From Salinithrix halophila (GTDB lineage Bacteria; Bacillota; Bacilli; Thermoactinomycetales; DSM-45169), in the NCBI RefSeq assembly GCF_042650125.1, contig NZ_JBHSAP010000005.1, positions 1 through 52,287 of the forward strand: a stretch of 52,287 nucleotides of DNA, written 5' to 3'. The notes beneath the pieces are model-generated. The model saw only the letters and a list, made by a program, of their open reading frames with translations, was not told where the DNA came from and did no database searches. Of this stretch, positions 41,344 through 50,084 are shown one piece after another. How positions within the stretch are numbered: position 1 is the stretch's first letter; every line of letters starts with the position of its first letter. The translations under genes and the position numbers were made by a program.

Positions 41344-42764
41344 CGTTTTCCCTCCACGGCCAGCGACTCTTCTTCGTCGATTTCAGTCGGATATTTTCCA
41401 TCAAAACAGGCCAGACAATGACCGCAGTTCGCATTTTCCTGGGGACGCCCCACGGCCTGGATTAATCCTTCAGGGCTGAGGAAGGTTAAGCTGTCAGCCC
41501 CGATAATTTCCCGGATTTCCTCCGGGCTGTGATTGGAGGCGATCAGTTGCTTCCTGTTCGCTGTGTCGATGCCGTAGAAGCAGGAGTACTTCACCGGCGG
41601 GGAACTGATCCGGACGTGAACCTCCGTCGCCCCGGCTTCCCGCAGCATATTGACGATACGACGACTGGTTGTGCCCCGGACAATCGAGTCGTCGATCATG
41701 ACGACCCGCTTCCCTTCCACCACCTTGCGAACGGCGGAAAGCTTCATCTTCACCCCTTGCTCCCTGAGATGCTGACTGGGCTGGATGAACGTTCGACCTA
41801 CATACCGGTTTTTGATCAGGCCCAACTCATAGGGAATACCGGCCGCTTCTGCAAATCCAATCGCCGCCGACGTGCTGGAATCAGGTACCCCGGTCACCAC
41901 ATCCGCCTCGACCGGCGCTTCTTCGTACAGTTTCCGCCCCAGACTTTTACGGGCAGTGTGTACGTTGATCCCGTCAATATCACTGTCCGGGCGGGCAAAA
42001 TAGATATATTCAAAGGAACAGACCGCCCGCGAAGCTGGCGGTGCGAACCGGCTGCTACGCAGCCCATCCCGATCTAGGATAAGGAGTTCTCCAGGTTGAA
42101 CCCCTCGCAAGTATTCCGCCCCCACTACATCGAAGGCACAGGTTTCCGACGAAAAGACGTAAGCGTCTCCCAACAGTCCCATCGACAAGGGACGGAGTCC
42201 GTGAGGATCCTGGGCAACAAGCAGGGCATCGTTGGTTAAGATCAGGAGAGCGTAGGCCCCGGTCAACTGATTCAGAGCCTCCTTGACCGCTTCTTCCAGG
42301 GAAGGTGCGTCGGAACGGGCAATCAGATGGGCGATCACTTCCGTATCAGAGGTCGTATGAAATACCGCCCCCTGCTCCTCCAACTCCTCTTTCAGTCGGT
42401 TGGCGTTGACCAAGTTTCCATTGGTGGCCAGGGCTAGTTGACCCACGACGGCGTTGTGGAAAACCAGAGGCTGGGCGTTAGTGAGAAGGCTCTCCCCCGT
42501 GGTTGAATAACGAACATGACCAATCGCCGTCGAGCCCTTCAACCCCTCCAAAATATCCGGGGTGAACACTTCGTTGACCAACCCCATGCTTCGGTGATAA
42601 CGGAAACCGGTGCCGTCAGTGACGGCGATCCCGGCGCTTTCCTGGCCCCGGTGCTGCAAGGCGTGCAATCCGTAATAGGTCAACTGTACAGCATCAGGAT
42701 GCCCCAAAATGCCGAATACACCGCATTCTTCCTTTAATTCGTCGAAGACGGATTCATCGCGCAT
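41340..42764 (-). CDS. purF: Amidophosphoribosyltransferase
   Basis: A 474-residue enzyme for the committed step (PRPP + Gln to phosphoribosylamine). A 13-residue propeptide precedes the nucleophile Cys14 (EECGVFGI), as in the Bacillus type. The C-terminal part has the PRPP motif VVMIDDSIVRGTTS. Cys in CSFEYIYF and the CxxCxxC of ANCGHCLACFDG suggest the oxygen-sensitive 4Fe-4S cluster of the Bacillus enzyme. The start overlaps the end of purL by 31 bases; AAGGGG is eight bases before the ATG. Confidence 0.97.
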   Translation of the reverse strand: MRDESVFDELKEECGVFGILGHPDAVQLTYYGLHALQHRGQESAGIAVTDGTGFRYHRSMGLVNEVFTPDILEGLKGSTAIGHVRYSTTGESLLTNAQPLVFHNAVVGQLALATNGNLVNANRLKEELEEQGAVFHTTSDTEVIAHLIARSDAPSLEEAVKEALNQLTGAYALLILTNDALLVAQDPHGLRPLSMGLLGDAYVFSSETCAFDVVGAEYLRGVQPGELLILDRDGLRSSRFAPPASRAVCSFEYIYFARPDSDIDGINVHTARKSLGRKLYEEAPVEADVVTGVPDSSTSAAIGFAEAAGIPYELGLIKNRYVGRTFIQPSQHLREQGVKMKLSAVRKVVEGKRVVMIDDSIVRGTTSRRIVNMLREAGATEVHVRISSPPVKYSCFYGIDTANRKQLIASNHSPEEIREIIGADSLTFLSPEGLIQAVGRPQENANCGHCLACFDGKYPTEIDEEESLAVEGKR

Positions 42765-45010
42765 GGAATCGCCCCTTCCCAGATCGTTTGGAGATCGGTC
42801 ACTCCTGCGTCGAGAAGTTCGTTTCCATTCACCTGCACTGTCAGACGCCCCCCGGTGACACGGCCTAGCTTGTAGCAGGGAAGCCCCTGTTCCCCGGCGG
42901 CTTCGGTGACAGCCTTCGCCTCCTTTTCTGGGACAGAAAGGAGCACCCGGGACTGGCTTTCGCTGAAGAGGAAGGTCACGGGATCCAGATCCGTTTCCAC
43001 CTGGACGTCCGCTCCCAGGCCACGTCCAAACGCGGATTCGGCCAATGCCACGGCGAGACCCCCAGAGGAAAGGTCATGGGCGGAGGAGACTCGGCCTTCA
43101 CGGATCAGAGAGAGCACCGCTTCATAGAGGGTTTTTTCCACGGCGAGCTCCAGTTGTGGTGGACGGCCGCTGACGGTACCGGTCACCTGACGCTGTAGTT
43201 CACTCCCGCCTAGTTCTGAATGGGTTTCCCCGAGCAAAAAGATGACATCTCCTTCTTGCTTGAAGTCCTGGGTGGTAATGTGTTTGCGACTCTCGACGAG
43301 TCCCACCATCCCCACAACGGGCGTGGGATGAATCGGAGCCCCTTTGGTTTCGTTATAAAGACTAACATTACCGCCGACAACAGGAGTCTCCAGCACCCGG
43401 CAAGCCTCGCTCATCCCGTCGACTGCTCCCTCCAGCTGCCAGAAGACTTCCGGTTTTTCCGGGCTGCCGAAGTTGAGACAATCGGTGATCGCTAGCGGCT
43501 TTGCACCCGAGCAAACCACATTGCGTGCAGCTTCCGCGACAGCGATGGCACCACCCTGTTGTGGATCGAGGTAGACGTAACGGGCGTTACCGTCGGTAGC
43601 CATGGCGAGGGCCTTGTCCAATCCGTCCAGCACCACGACAGCGGCATCAGACCCCGGACGGACAGCAGTACTGGTCCGAACGGTATGATCGTACTGTTGG
43701 TAGACCCACCGTTTACTGGCCATGGTGGGGGAGGACAATACTTTCTGAAGCGCTTCTGCCACATCGAGACCCGCTAGGTCGGCTTCCGGCTTCATATCGG
43801 CAAACCTGCGGTAATAATCCGGCTCCGAGCCCTTGCGGTGGAGCACCGGTGCGTCATCGACGAGGGTGCTGACAGGGATATCGGCCACTTTGTTTCCTTC
43901 ATGAAAAATCCGATAGCGTCCTCCCTCTGTCACCCGACCGATGACAGCGGATTGCAGCTCCCATTTATCCAGGACTTCCTTCACTTCCCCTTCCCGGCCT
44001 TCTGCGACGACGAGGAGCATCCGCTCCTGGGATTCGGAGAGCATGATTTCATAGGGGGTCATCCCTGTCTCCCGCTGGGGAACCGCATCCAGATCCAGGT
44101 CCATCCCCGTTTCACCCTTAGCCGCCATCTCGGCACTGGAGCAAGTGAGGCCTGCTGCGCCCATATCCTGGATTCCGAGGAGGATGCCCTTTTCCACTAA
44201 CTCGAGGCAGGCTTCCAAGAGCAGTTTTTCCATAAACGGGTCCCCGGCCTGGACGGAGGGGCGCTTTTCTTCGGATTCATCGGAGAGTTCCTCCGAAGCG
44301 AAAGTAGCGCCATGAATTCCGTCCCGCCCGGTGCTGGAACCAACGTAGATGACCGGGTTGCCGATCCCCTTGGCAACCCCCTTTTGCAGGTCTTCATGGT
44401 TGAGGACACCCACGCACATGGCGTTGACCAACGGATTCCCTTCATAGGTGGGATCAAATTCCACCTCCCCACCAACTGTCGGAATCCCGACGACGTTGCC
44501 ATAATGGGCAATCCCTGCGACCGCCTGCTCAAAGAGATACCGGACACGGGGGCTGGTCAGAGGGCCAAAGCGAAGCGAGTTGAGAAGCGCAACAGGCCGG
44601 GCCCCCATGGAAAAGACGTCCCGGATAATTCCGCCCACTCCCGTCGCTGCTCCCTGGAAGGGTTCGACTGCGCTGGGATGATTGTGGCTTTCAATTTTGA
44701 AGACTACCGCCTGACCATCACCGATGTCGATCGCACCGGCCCCTTCTCCCGGACCCTGGAGCACCCGCGGTCCATCGACAGGGAACCGTTTCAAAAGCGG
44801 CTTGGAGTTCTTATAGCTGCAATGTTCCGACCACATGACACTGTAGATTCCCAGTTCAGTCCAATTGGGCAGGTGACCGAGATGAGCTTGTACCTGTTCA
44901 TATTCTTCTTCGGTAAGGCCCACTTCCCGGAACAGTTCCCGGTCCCGGATCACCTCCGGGGTCGGCTCTGCCAGCGTTTGCGTAGCGTTCTGGTTTTGGT
45001 TAGGCTGCAC
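42734..45010 (-). CDS. purL: FGAM synthase large subunit (small-type PurL)
   Basis: A 758-residue ATP-dependent subunit that works with PurQ (glutaminase) and PurS. Marks of small PurL: GLTEEEYEQVQAHLG, SVMWSEHCSYKNSKPLLKRFP, KIESHNHPSAVEPFQGAATGVGGIIRDVFSMGARP, and the second ATP-like half DCLNFGSPEKPE and SSGGLAVALAES. The start is GTG 45010, after GGGGGGAG; its first codons overlap purQ by 11 bases. Slightly longer N-terminus than in Bacillus subtilis (Gln/Asn-rich). Confidence 0.97.
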   Translation of the reverse strand: MQPNQNQNATQTLAEPTPEVIRDRELFREVGLTEEEYEQVQAHLGHLPNWTELGIYSVMWSEHCSYKNSKPLLKRFPVDGPRVLQGPGEGAGAIDIGDGQAVVFKIESHNHPSAVEPFQGAATGVGGIIRDVFSMGARPVALLNSLRFGPLTSPRVRYLFEQAVAGIAHYGNVVGIPTVGGEVEFDPTYEGNPLVNAMCVGVLNHEDLQKGVAKGIGNPVIYVGSSTGRDGIHGATFASEELSDESEEKRPSVQAGDPFMEKLLLEACLELVEKGILLGIQDMGAAGLTCSSAEMAAKGETGMDLDLDAVPQRETGMTPYEIMLSESQERMLLVVAEGREGEVKEVLDKWELQSAVIGRVTEGGRYRIFHEGNKVADIPVSTLVDDAPVLHRKGSEPDYYRRFADMKPEADLAGLDVAEALQKVLSSPTMASKRWVYQQYDHTVRTSTAVRPGSDAAVVVLDGLDKALAMATDGNARYVYLDPQQGGAIAVAEAARNVVCSGAKPLAITDCLNFGSPEKPEVFWQLEGAVDGMSEACRVLETPVVGGNVSLYNETKGAPIHPTPVVGMVGLVESRKHITTQDFKQEGDVIFLLGETHSELGGSELQRQVTGTVSGRPPQLELAVEKTLYEAVLSLIREGRVSSAHDLSSGGLAVALAESAFGRGLGADVQVETDLDPVTFLFSESQSRVLLSVPEKEAKAVTEAAGEQGLPCYKLGRVTGGRLTVQVNGNELLDAGVTDLQTIWEGAIPCAMNPSSTN

Positions 45011-45683
45011 CGGTTTTCTCCCCCCAATATTTCAGCATCGATGTGAACATTTTCGCTCCATCCTCGGAACCCATCCAGGAATAGACGGCCCGCTCCGGGT
45101 GAGGCATCAATCCAAGGACATTGCCCTCCCGGTTGGTAATGCCAGCAATATCTGCTACAGAACCGTTGGGATTGGTTCCCGCATAGCGGAATGCGATTTG
45201 ACCATTTTGTTCCATCTCGTTCAGGGTAGCCTCGTCACAGTAATAGTTTCCTTCACCGTGGGCGATGGGGAGACGGATCTCCTCCCCCCGGTTGTAATCC
45301 AGCGTGAATGGCAGCAAGTCATTTTCCACAAGCAGAGGTTGGATGTCACAACGAAACTTTAAGTGGTCGTTCACCCGCATCGCTCCCGGCAACAAACCCG
45401 CCTCCAATAGGATCTGGAATCCGTTGCAAATGCCAAGAACGAGTTTTCCCTTATTGGCGGCATCGACGACCCCTTCCATCACGTGGGAAAACCGGGCGAG
45501 AGCACCGGTCCGAAGATAATCCCCGTAGGAAAATCCGCCTGGTAGAATGATCGCATCATAAGAGTCCAGATTTTTTTCAGCATGCCAGACAAGATCCACC
45601 GGTTGATTCAAAATCTCCTTCACTGCTTTGGTACAGTCAACGTCACAGTTGGAGCCCGGAAAGACAGGAACAGCGAAACGCAT
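45000..45683 (-). CDS. purQ: FGAM synthase glutaminase subunit
   Basis: A 227-residue class I glutamine amidotransferase supplying ammonia to PurL. Nucleophile Cys in VLGICNGFQILLEAGLL; His and Glu in MPHPERAVYSW. The ATG at 45683 follows GGAGGGGGC, and the start lies three bases after the purS stop; a GTG two codons upstream is less likely. The length equals that of the Bacillus enzyme. Confidence 0.96.
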   Translation of the reverse strand: MRFAVPVFPGSNCDVDCTKAVKEILNQPVDLVWHAEKNLDSYDAIILPGGFSYGDYLRTGALARFSHVMEGVVDAANKGKLVLGICNGFQILLEAGLLPGAMRVNDHLKFRCDIQPLLVENDLLPFTLDYNRGEEIRLPIAHGEGNYYCDEATLNEMEQNGQIAFRYAGTNPNGSVADIAGITNREGNVLGLMPHPERAVYSWMGSEDGAKMFTSMLKYWGEKTGAA

Positions 45684-45685
45684 GG

Positions 45686-45934
45686 TCACGCCCCCTCCAG
45701 CTGATAGGTGTAATTCTCGATCACCGGGTTAGCGAGCAGTTTTTGGCACATTGCTTCAACCTGCTCTGCTGCCTCCGTCTCTTTATCTGCATGAATCCAG
45801 ACTTCCATCGTCTTGCCGATCCGAACATCCGTCACGCCAGCGAAGCCCAAAGAATGGAGCGAGCCCTTGACGGCACTCCCTTGGGGATCGAGCACACTCT
45901 GTTTTAAACGGACCACAATCGTCGCTTTATACAT
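45686..45934 (-). CDS. purS: FGAM synthase subunit PurS
   Basis: An 82-residue small subunit, starting MYKATIVVRLKQSVLDPQGSAVKGSLHSLGF, bridging PurL and PurQ. The ATG at 45934 lies inside the end of purC (8-base overlap), with GGGAGGAG upstream. Only the 82 residues match the family; the longer open frame upstream is purC read in another frame. Confidence 0.95.
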   Translation of the reverse strand: MYKATIVVRLKQSVLDPQGSAVKGSLHSLGFAGVTDVRIGKTMEVWIHADKETEAAEQVEAMCQKLLANPVIENYTYQLEGA

Positions 45935-46646
45935 GGGTTTCTCCTCCCAAACGGTTCCAGATTTCGCGGTAGGCCCCTTCCACATCACCGAGGTCGCGGC
46001 GGAAACGGTCCTTATCCAGTTTCTCTCCTGTCTTACTGTCCCAGAATCGGCAGGTATCAGGGGAAATCTCATCAGCCAGCAGCAGGTTCCCTGCTGGGTC
46101 CATCCCAAACTCTACTTTGAAGTCAACGAGGGTGATGCCGCAGGAGGCCATTACATCCGCCAACAAACCATTGATCCGCAAGGCCACCTTTTTCATCTCC
46201 GCTGTCTGTTCCGACGAGGCCAACTCCTGAATAGCGATGTGATCCTCATTGATCAGCGGGTCACCCAGATCATCATTTTTATAATAAAATTCCACCACGG
46301 GGCGGGAGAACCGCCTCCCTTCTTCAATCCCCAGCCGCTTGGCCAGTGAACCGGCGGCGATATTACGAACCACCACTTCCAGAGGAAGGATCGTCACTTT
46401 TTTGACCAGTTGTTCTGTCGCCGACAGTTCTTCAAGGAAATGGTGCGCGATACCGTGTGCTCCCAGGAGGCGGAAAAAACGGGCACTGATCCGATTGTTC
46501 AGTTCCCCTTTGTTCCGGATCGTCCCTTTCTTTTGAGCGTTAAATGCCGTAGCGTCGTCCTTGTATGCCACCCACACTTTATCGGCCTCGTTGGTCAGGT
46601 AGATTTTTTTCGCTTTTCCTTCGTAAAGAAGTTCTCCCCGCTTCAT
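45927..46646 (-). CDS. purC: SAICAR synthetase
   Basis: A 239-residue ATP-dependent ligase joining CAIR and aspartate. Visible: LLYEGKAKKIYLT, LPLEVVVRNIAAGSLAKRLG and LVDFKVEFGMD. The start is ATG 46646 after AAGGGGAGA; six codons upstream in the same frame are not part of the family. It overlaps the start of purS. Confidence 0.96.
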   Translation of the reverse strand: MKRGELLYEGKAKKIYLTNEADKVWVAYKDDATAFNAQKKGTIRNKGELNNRISARFFRLLGAHGIAHHFLEELSATEQLVKKVTILPLEVVVRNIAAGSLAKRLGIEEGRRFSRPVVEFYYKNDDLGDPLINEDHIAIQELASSEQTAEMKKVALRINGLLADVMASCGITLVDFKVEFGMDPAGNLLLADEISPDTCRFWDSKTGEKLDKDRFRRDLGDVEGAYREIWNRLGGETHV

Positions 46647-46707
46647 CCCCGTCTCCCCTTCCATTACCTTCTGGTTTCCTCTGACCGGACCTCCCGGTCA
46701 ACCGGTG

Positions 46708-48003
46708 TTAGATCAAGTCCAGCCTACGAAAAATTTCATCTACCCGGCTTAAGTGATAGCGGTAATCAAAGCAGCCTTCAATTTCCTCTTGGCTAAGGAT
46801 CGCAGGAATCTTGTCGTCGGCTTCCACCAACTCTCGAAACTGAATTCCTTCTTCCCATGCCCGCATGGCCAGCTTCTGTACCCGGTCGTAGGCTTCTTCT
46901 CGTTTCAGCCCTTTGTCGATCAGGGAAAGGAGCACCCGTTGAGAGTAGATCAGGCCATAGGTGCGCGTCATGTTCCGTTTCATGTTTTCCGGGAACACCG
47001 TAAGGTTTTCTACAATCCCGGCAAACCGGTTCAGCATGTAATTGAGCAGAATCGTGGTATCGGGCAGGATCACCCGTTCCGCCGAGGAATGGGAAATGTC
47101 CCGTTCGTGCCACAAGGCGACGTTTTCATGGGCAGTAACCATGTGTCCGCGCACCACTCGAGCCAGCCCGGTAATGTTTTCAGAGCCGATGGGGTTTCGT
47201 TTATGGGGCATGGCGGATGAACCTTTCTGCCCCTTAGCAAAAGCCTCTTCCACTTCCCGGGTTTCACTCTTCTGCAGTCCCCGAATTTCGACGGCGAATT
47301 TCTCCAGCGAGGAGGCGATCAGTGCGAGAGCAGACAGATACTCCGCGTGCCGGTCCCGTTGCAAGGTCTGGGTAGAGATGGGGGATCGGGAAATTCCCAG
47401 CTTTCCGCACACATACTCTTCGACAAATGGATCGATGTTAGCATAGGTACCGACAGCGCCGGAAATCTTGCCAACGGCGACGCTCTCAGCGGCCCGAACA
47501 AAACGTTCCCGGTTCCGCTTCATCTCCGAATACCAGAGGGCCATCTTCAGCCCGAAGGTGGTGGGCTCTGCATGTACCCCATGGGTCCGGCCCATCATCA
47601 CGGTATCCTTATGCTGAACGGCCTTGGCCTTCAGCACCTCCAGAAAACGGTCGATATCCTTTAAGAGGAGCTCATTGGCCTGTTTTAGGAGATAGGAAAG
47701 TGCGGTATCCACCACATCCGTGGAGGTCAACCCGTAATGAACCCATTTGGATTCCTCTCCGAGAGTTTCTGCCACCGCCCGGGTAAAGGCGACCACATCA
47801 TGGCGGGTCTCTGCTTCGATTTCCAAGATCCGATCCACATCGATCCGGGCGTTCTGCCGAATTTTCGCTACATCCTCTTTCGGAATGGCGCCTAATTCGG
47901 CCCAGGCTTCACATGCGAGGATCTCTACTTCCAGCCAGGCACGGTAACGATTTTCGTCGGTCCAGATTGCGCCCATTTCCGGTCGGGTATACCGTTGGAT
48001 CAT
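46708..48003 (-). CDS. purB: Adenylosuccinate lyase
   Basis: A 431-residue homotetrameric lyase of the fumarase/aspartase family that splits SAICAR and adenylosuccinate. The signature GSSAMPHKRNPIGSENITG and TSTDVVDTALSYLL with MGRTHGVHAEPTT are present. The start MIQRYTRPEMGAIWTDENRY at ATG 48003 matches Bacillus PurB; AGAGGGG is nine bases upstream. The gap of 91 bases after purK is the largest early in the operon. Confidence 0.97.
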   Translation of the reverse strand: MIQRYTRPEMGAIWTDENRYRAWLEVEILACEAWAELGAIPKEDVAKIRQNARIDVDRILEIEAETRHDVVAFTRAVAETLGEESKWVHYGLTSTDVVDTALSYLLKQANELLLKDIDRFLEVLKAKAVQHKDTVMMGRTHGVHAEPTTFGLKMALWYSEMKRNRERFVRAAESVAVGKISGAVGTYANIDPFVEEYVCGKLGISRSPISTQTLQRDRHAEYLSALALIASSLEKFAVEIRGLQKSETREVEEAFAKGQKGSSAMPHKRNPIGSENITGLARVVRGHMVTAHENVALWHERDISHSSAERVILPDTTILLNYMLNRFAGIVENLTVFPENMKRNMTRTYGLIYSQRVLLSLIDKGLKREEAYDRVQKLAMRAWEEGIQFRELVEADDKIPAILSQEEIEGCFDYRYHLSRVDEIFRRLDLI

Positions 48004-48094
48004 TCTGTTCAACCCCTCTTTGCAACTTCTTATTTATAATAGGTAGCCCTTTTATTGTAACCTGGGAACGGAATCATGCCGTTATCGGGAAGAG

Positions 48095-49231
48095 TCAATC
48101 CCAAATCGCGAGGTCCTCCAGGATCCGGCGAGCTTCCTCTGTTGACGCCGCCAACGCGGTGACATGGCCCATTTTCCGTCCCCTCCGACTGTCCTCTTTT
48201 CCGTACCAATGAACCTTAACCTCTGGAGGCAGATCCGGAAGCTTCTTCATCAGGGCATCGACATGTTGCCCCAGGATATTGACCATCACGGCGGGAGAGA
48301 GGAGACGGGGAGAACCGAGGGGCAGACCACAGACCGCCCGCAGGTGTTGTTCAAACTGGGAAACAGTACAAGCGTCATACGTGAAGTGGCCAGAATTGTG
48401 AGGGCGGGGGGCCAGTTCGTTGACCAGAATCTGGCCGTCCTCTTTGAGGAACATTTCCACAGCGATTAGGCCTACTACATCCAAGTGTTCTGCGATCTTT
48501 CTCGCTAATTCCTCCGCGGTTTCTAGCACTTTCCGGCCTACTGGCGCAGGGGCCAGGGTCATATGGAGAATATGATCACGGTGAATATTTTCTACCGGGG
48601 TAAAACAACGTATTTCCCCGTCCTGCCCCCGGGCTGCGATCACCGAGATTTCCTTTGTAAAGGGAACGAACTGTTCGAGAATCCGTGTTTCACCCTCAGC
48701 AAAATCATGGATAGCCGCTTCAACGTCTTCTACTTTTCGGAGTATCCACTGACCTTTTCCATCGTACCCTCCGGTGACCGTCTTCAGAACGGAGGGAAAG
48801 CCGATGTCATCGAGTGCGCGCCGGAGCTCGTCCTTATTCGCCACCTCCCGGAAGGGAGCTACGGGGATTCCGGCCTTTAAAAGCGCGTTTTTTTCCCGCA
48901 ATCGGTGACGGGTGACTTCCAGCAAAGCCCCTCCTTGAGGCAAAAAAGACTCCTCCTCCAGGATGCGGACAATCGTGTCATCTACATTTTCAAACTCATA
49001 GGTAATCACATCACAAGCCGATGCCATCCGCCGGGCGGCCACTTCGTCGTGATAGGGTGCGGCGATGTGCCGGTCAGCCGCTTCAGCTCCGGGGCAGTCG
49101 GCGATCGGGTCTAGGGTGATAAAGCGATAACCCATCTTTTTCCCTTCTAAAGCGATCATCCGGCCCAACTGGCCGCCGCCTAGAATTCCAACAGTGCTGC
49201 CTGGCAATAAATGCTTTCGCGTAGCATTCAT
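48095..49231 (-). CDS. purK: N5-carboxyaminoimidazole ribonucleotide synthase
   Basis: A 378-residue ATP-grasp enzyme converting AIR and bicarbonate to N5-CAIR. It shows TVGILGGGQLGRMIALEGKKMGY, VLKTVTGGYDGKGQW and VEMFLKEDGQILVNELAPRPHNSGHFT. It starts two bases after the purE stop, consistent with coupling. Normal length. Confidence 0.97.
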   Translation of the reverse strand: MNATRKHLLPGSTVGILGGGQLGRMIALEGKKMGYRFITLDPIADCPGAEAADRHIAAPYHDEVAARRMASACDVITYEFENVDDTIVRILEEESFLPQGGALLEVTRHRLREKNALLKAGIPVAPFREVANKDELRRALDDIGFPSVLKTVTGGYDGKGQWILRKVEDVEAAIHDFAEGETRILEQFVPFTKEISVIAARGQDGEIRCFTPVENIHRDHILHMTLAPAPVGRKVLETAEELARKIAEHLDVVGLIAVEMFLKEDGQILVNELAPRPHNSGHFTYDACTVSQFEQHLRAVCGLPLGSPRLLSPAVMVNILGQHVDALMKKLPDLPPEVKVHWYGKEDSRRGRKMGHVTALAASTEEARRILEDLAIWD

Positions 49232-49233
49232 CG

Positions 49234-49725
49234 TTATCCCAACTCCCCAGCCCGGTCTAGAACTTTTTGCCGGATCGCTTCACGCCGTCGCAAAAGACGC
49301 TCCTGAAGATCCGGGTATTTAATCCCCAAGATCTCTGCCGCGAGGAGGCCGGCGTTAACCGCACCCGCATCCCCGATGGAAACGGTGGCAACCGGAACGC
49401 CCCCCGGCATTTGAACGATGGATAAGAGGGAATCCAAACCGTTAAGAGAAGATGACTTGACCGGTACCCCAATAACGGGGAGAACCGTTTTAGCAGCCAC
49501 CATCCCCGGTAGATGGGCGGCACCTCCGGCGCCCGCCACAATGACCTCGATCCCCCTGCCTGCTGCTTCCTCCGCATAACGGAACATTTCGTCCGGCGTG
49601 CGGTGAGCGGAAACCACCCTTTTTTCGAAGGGGACCTCTAGCTCCTCAAGGACCTCACACGCCTTTCTCAACGTGGGCCAGTCCGATGTACTTCCCATGA
49701 TTACGCCTACCGTTGCTTGTTCCAT
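49234..49725 (-). CDS. purE: N5-CAIR mutase (class I PurE)
   Basis: A 163-residue octameric mutase turning N5-CAIR to CAIR. VGVIMGSTSDWPTL, SAHRTPDEMF and AGGAAHLPGMVAAKT are present. The ATG at 49725 follows AGGGGG. First gene of the operon, with a leader of about 210 bases holding a guanine riboswitch. Confidence 0.97.
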   Translation of the reverse strand: MEQATVGVIMGSTSDWPTLRKACEVLEELEVPFEKRVVSAHRTPDEMFRYAEEAAGRGIEVIVAGAGGAAHLPGMVAAKTVLPVIGVPVKSSSLNGLDSLLSIVQMPGGVPVATVSIGDAGAVNAGLLAAEILGIKYPDLQERLLRRREAIRQKVLDRAGELG

Positions 49726-49762
49726 CGATCCAACCCCCTATCCCAAAAAGATTCTTTTTGTA

Positions 49763-49818
49763 GGAAAACAAGACAGCCCGAACGGCATGATAAGGAAAAA
49801 TCTGCCGCTCGGGCTGTC
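49763..49818 (-). terminator. Riboswitch-controlled terminator of the pur leader
   Basis: On the minus strand GACAGCCCGAGCGGCA pairs (one G-T) with TGCCGTTCGGGCTGTC across a 15-base loop, followed by TTGTTTT. It lies 20 bases after the aptamer and stops transcription before purE. Confidence 0.9.
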
Positions 49819-49837
49819 ACCAAAACCCAATCGAAAG

Positions 49838-49914
49838 ATTTTCCCATAGTCCGGAAATTTACGGTATCCGGGTAGAGACGCCCAGGCCTTATTCCCGAGC
49901 ATATATGAGAAAAT
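49838..49914 (-). ncRNA. Guanine-class purine riboswitch aptamer
   Basis: Minus-strand RNA with P1 arms ATTTTCTCAT and ATGGGAAAAT, and the conserved ATACCGTAAAT...CCGGACTATGGG core between them. The specificity base in ACTATGGG is C, as in xpt/purE guanine-hypoxanthine riboswitches (adenine types have U). Guanine binding should favour the downstream terminator and lower pur expression. Confidence 0.92.
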
Positions 49915-49944
49915 AAGGATTGCTATTCATCTGTCCACAACCAC

Positions 49945-49973
49945 AGTGTAACAGCCTCTAGGGGTAGAGTCAA
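49945..49973 (-). promoter_or_regulatory. Promoter of the pur operon
   Basis: TTGACT (49968-49973), 17 bases, TACACT (49945-49950) on the minus strand; start expected near 49938. Confidence 0.75.
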
Positions 49974-49976
49974 CGA

Positions 49977-50020
49977 AAAGACGAACGTTATGTTATGGTA
50001 TTTGTTGAGTGTTCGCTTTT
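49977..50020. promoter_or_regulatory. Paired PurR boxes upstream of the pur promoter
   Basis: Two copies of the Bacillus PurBox (AWWWCCGAACWWT) in opposite directions: 49977-49989 on the plus strand with ten of thirteen matches (core ACGAACGTT) and 50008-50020 on the minus strand (AAAAGCGAACACT, eleven of thirteen). They are 18 bases apart and lie at about -39 to -82 from the start site, the arrangement of the Bacillus subtilis pur control region. PurR would repress when PRPP is low. Confidence 0.7.
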
Positions 50021-50035
50021 TGGCGTTATTCCCAT

Positions 50036-50076
50036 ATAAAAACGACCGCTCTAGAATAAGTCCAGAGCGGTCGTCA
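50036..50076 (-). terminator. Intrinsic terminator after the symporter gene
   Basis: An 11-bp stem (ACGACCGCTCT / AGAGCGGTCGT) followed on the minus strand by TTTTTAT, nine bases past the symporter stop. It stops read-through into the pur control region. Confidence 0.9.
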
Positions 50077-50084
50077 CAAACGGG

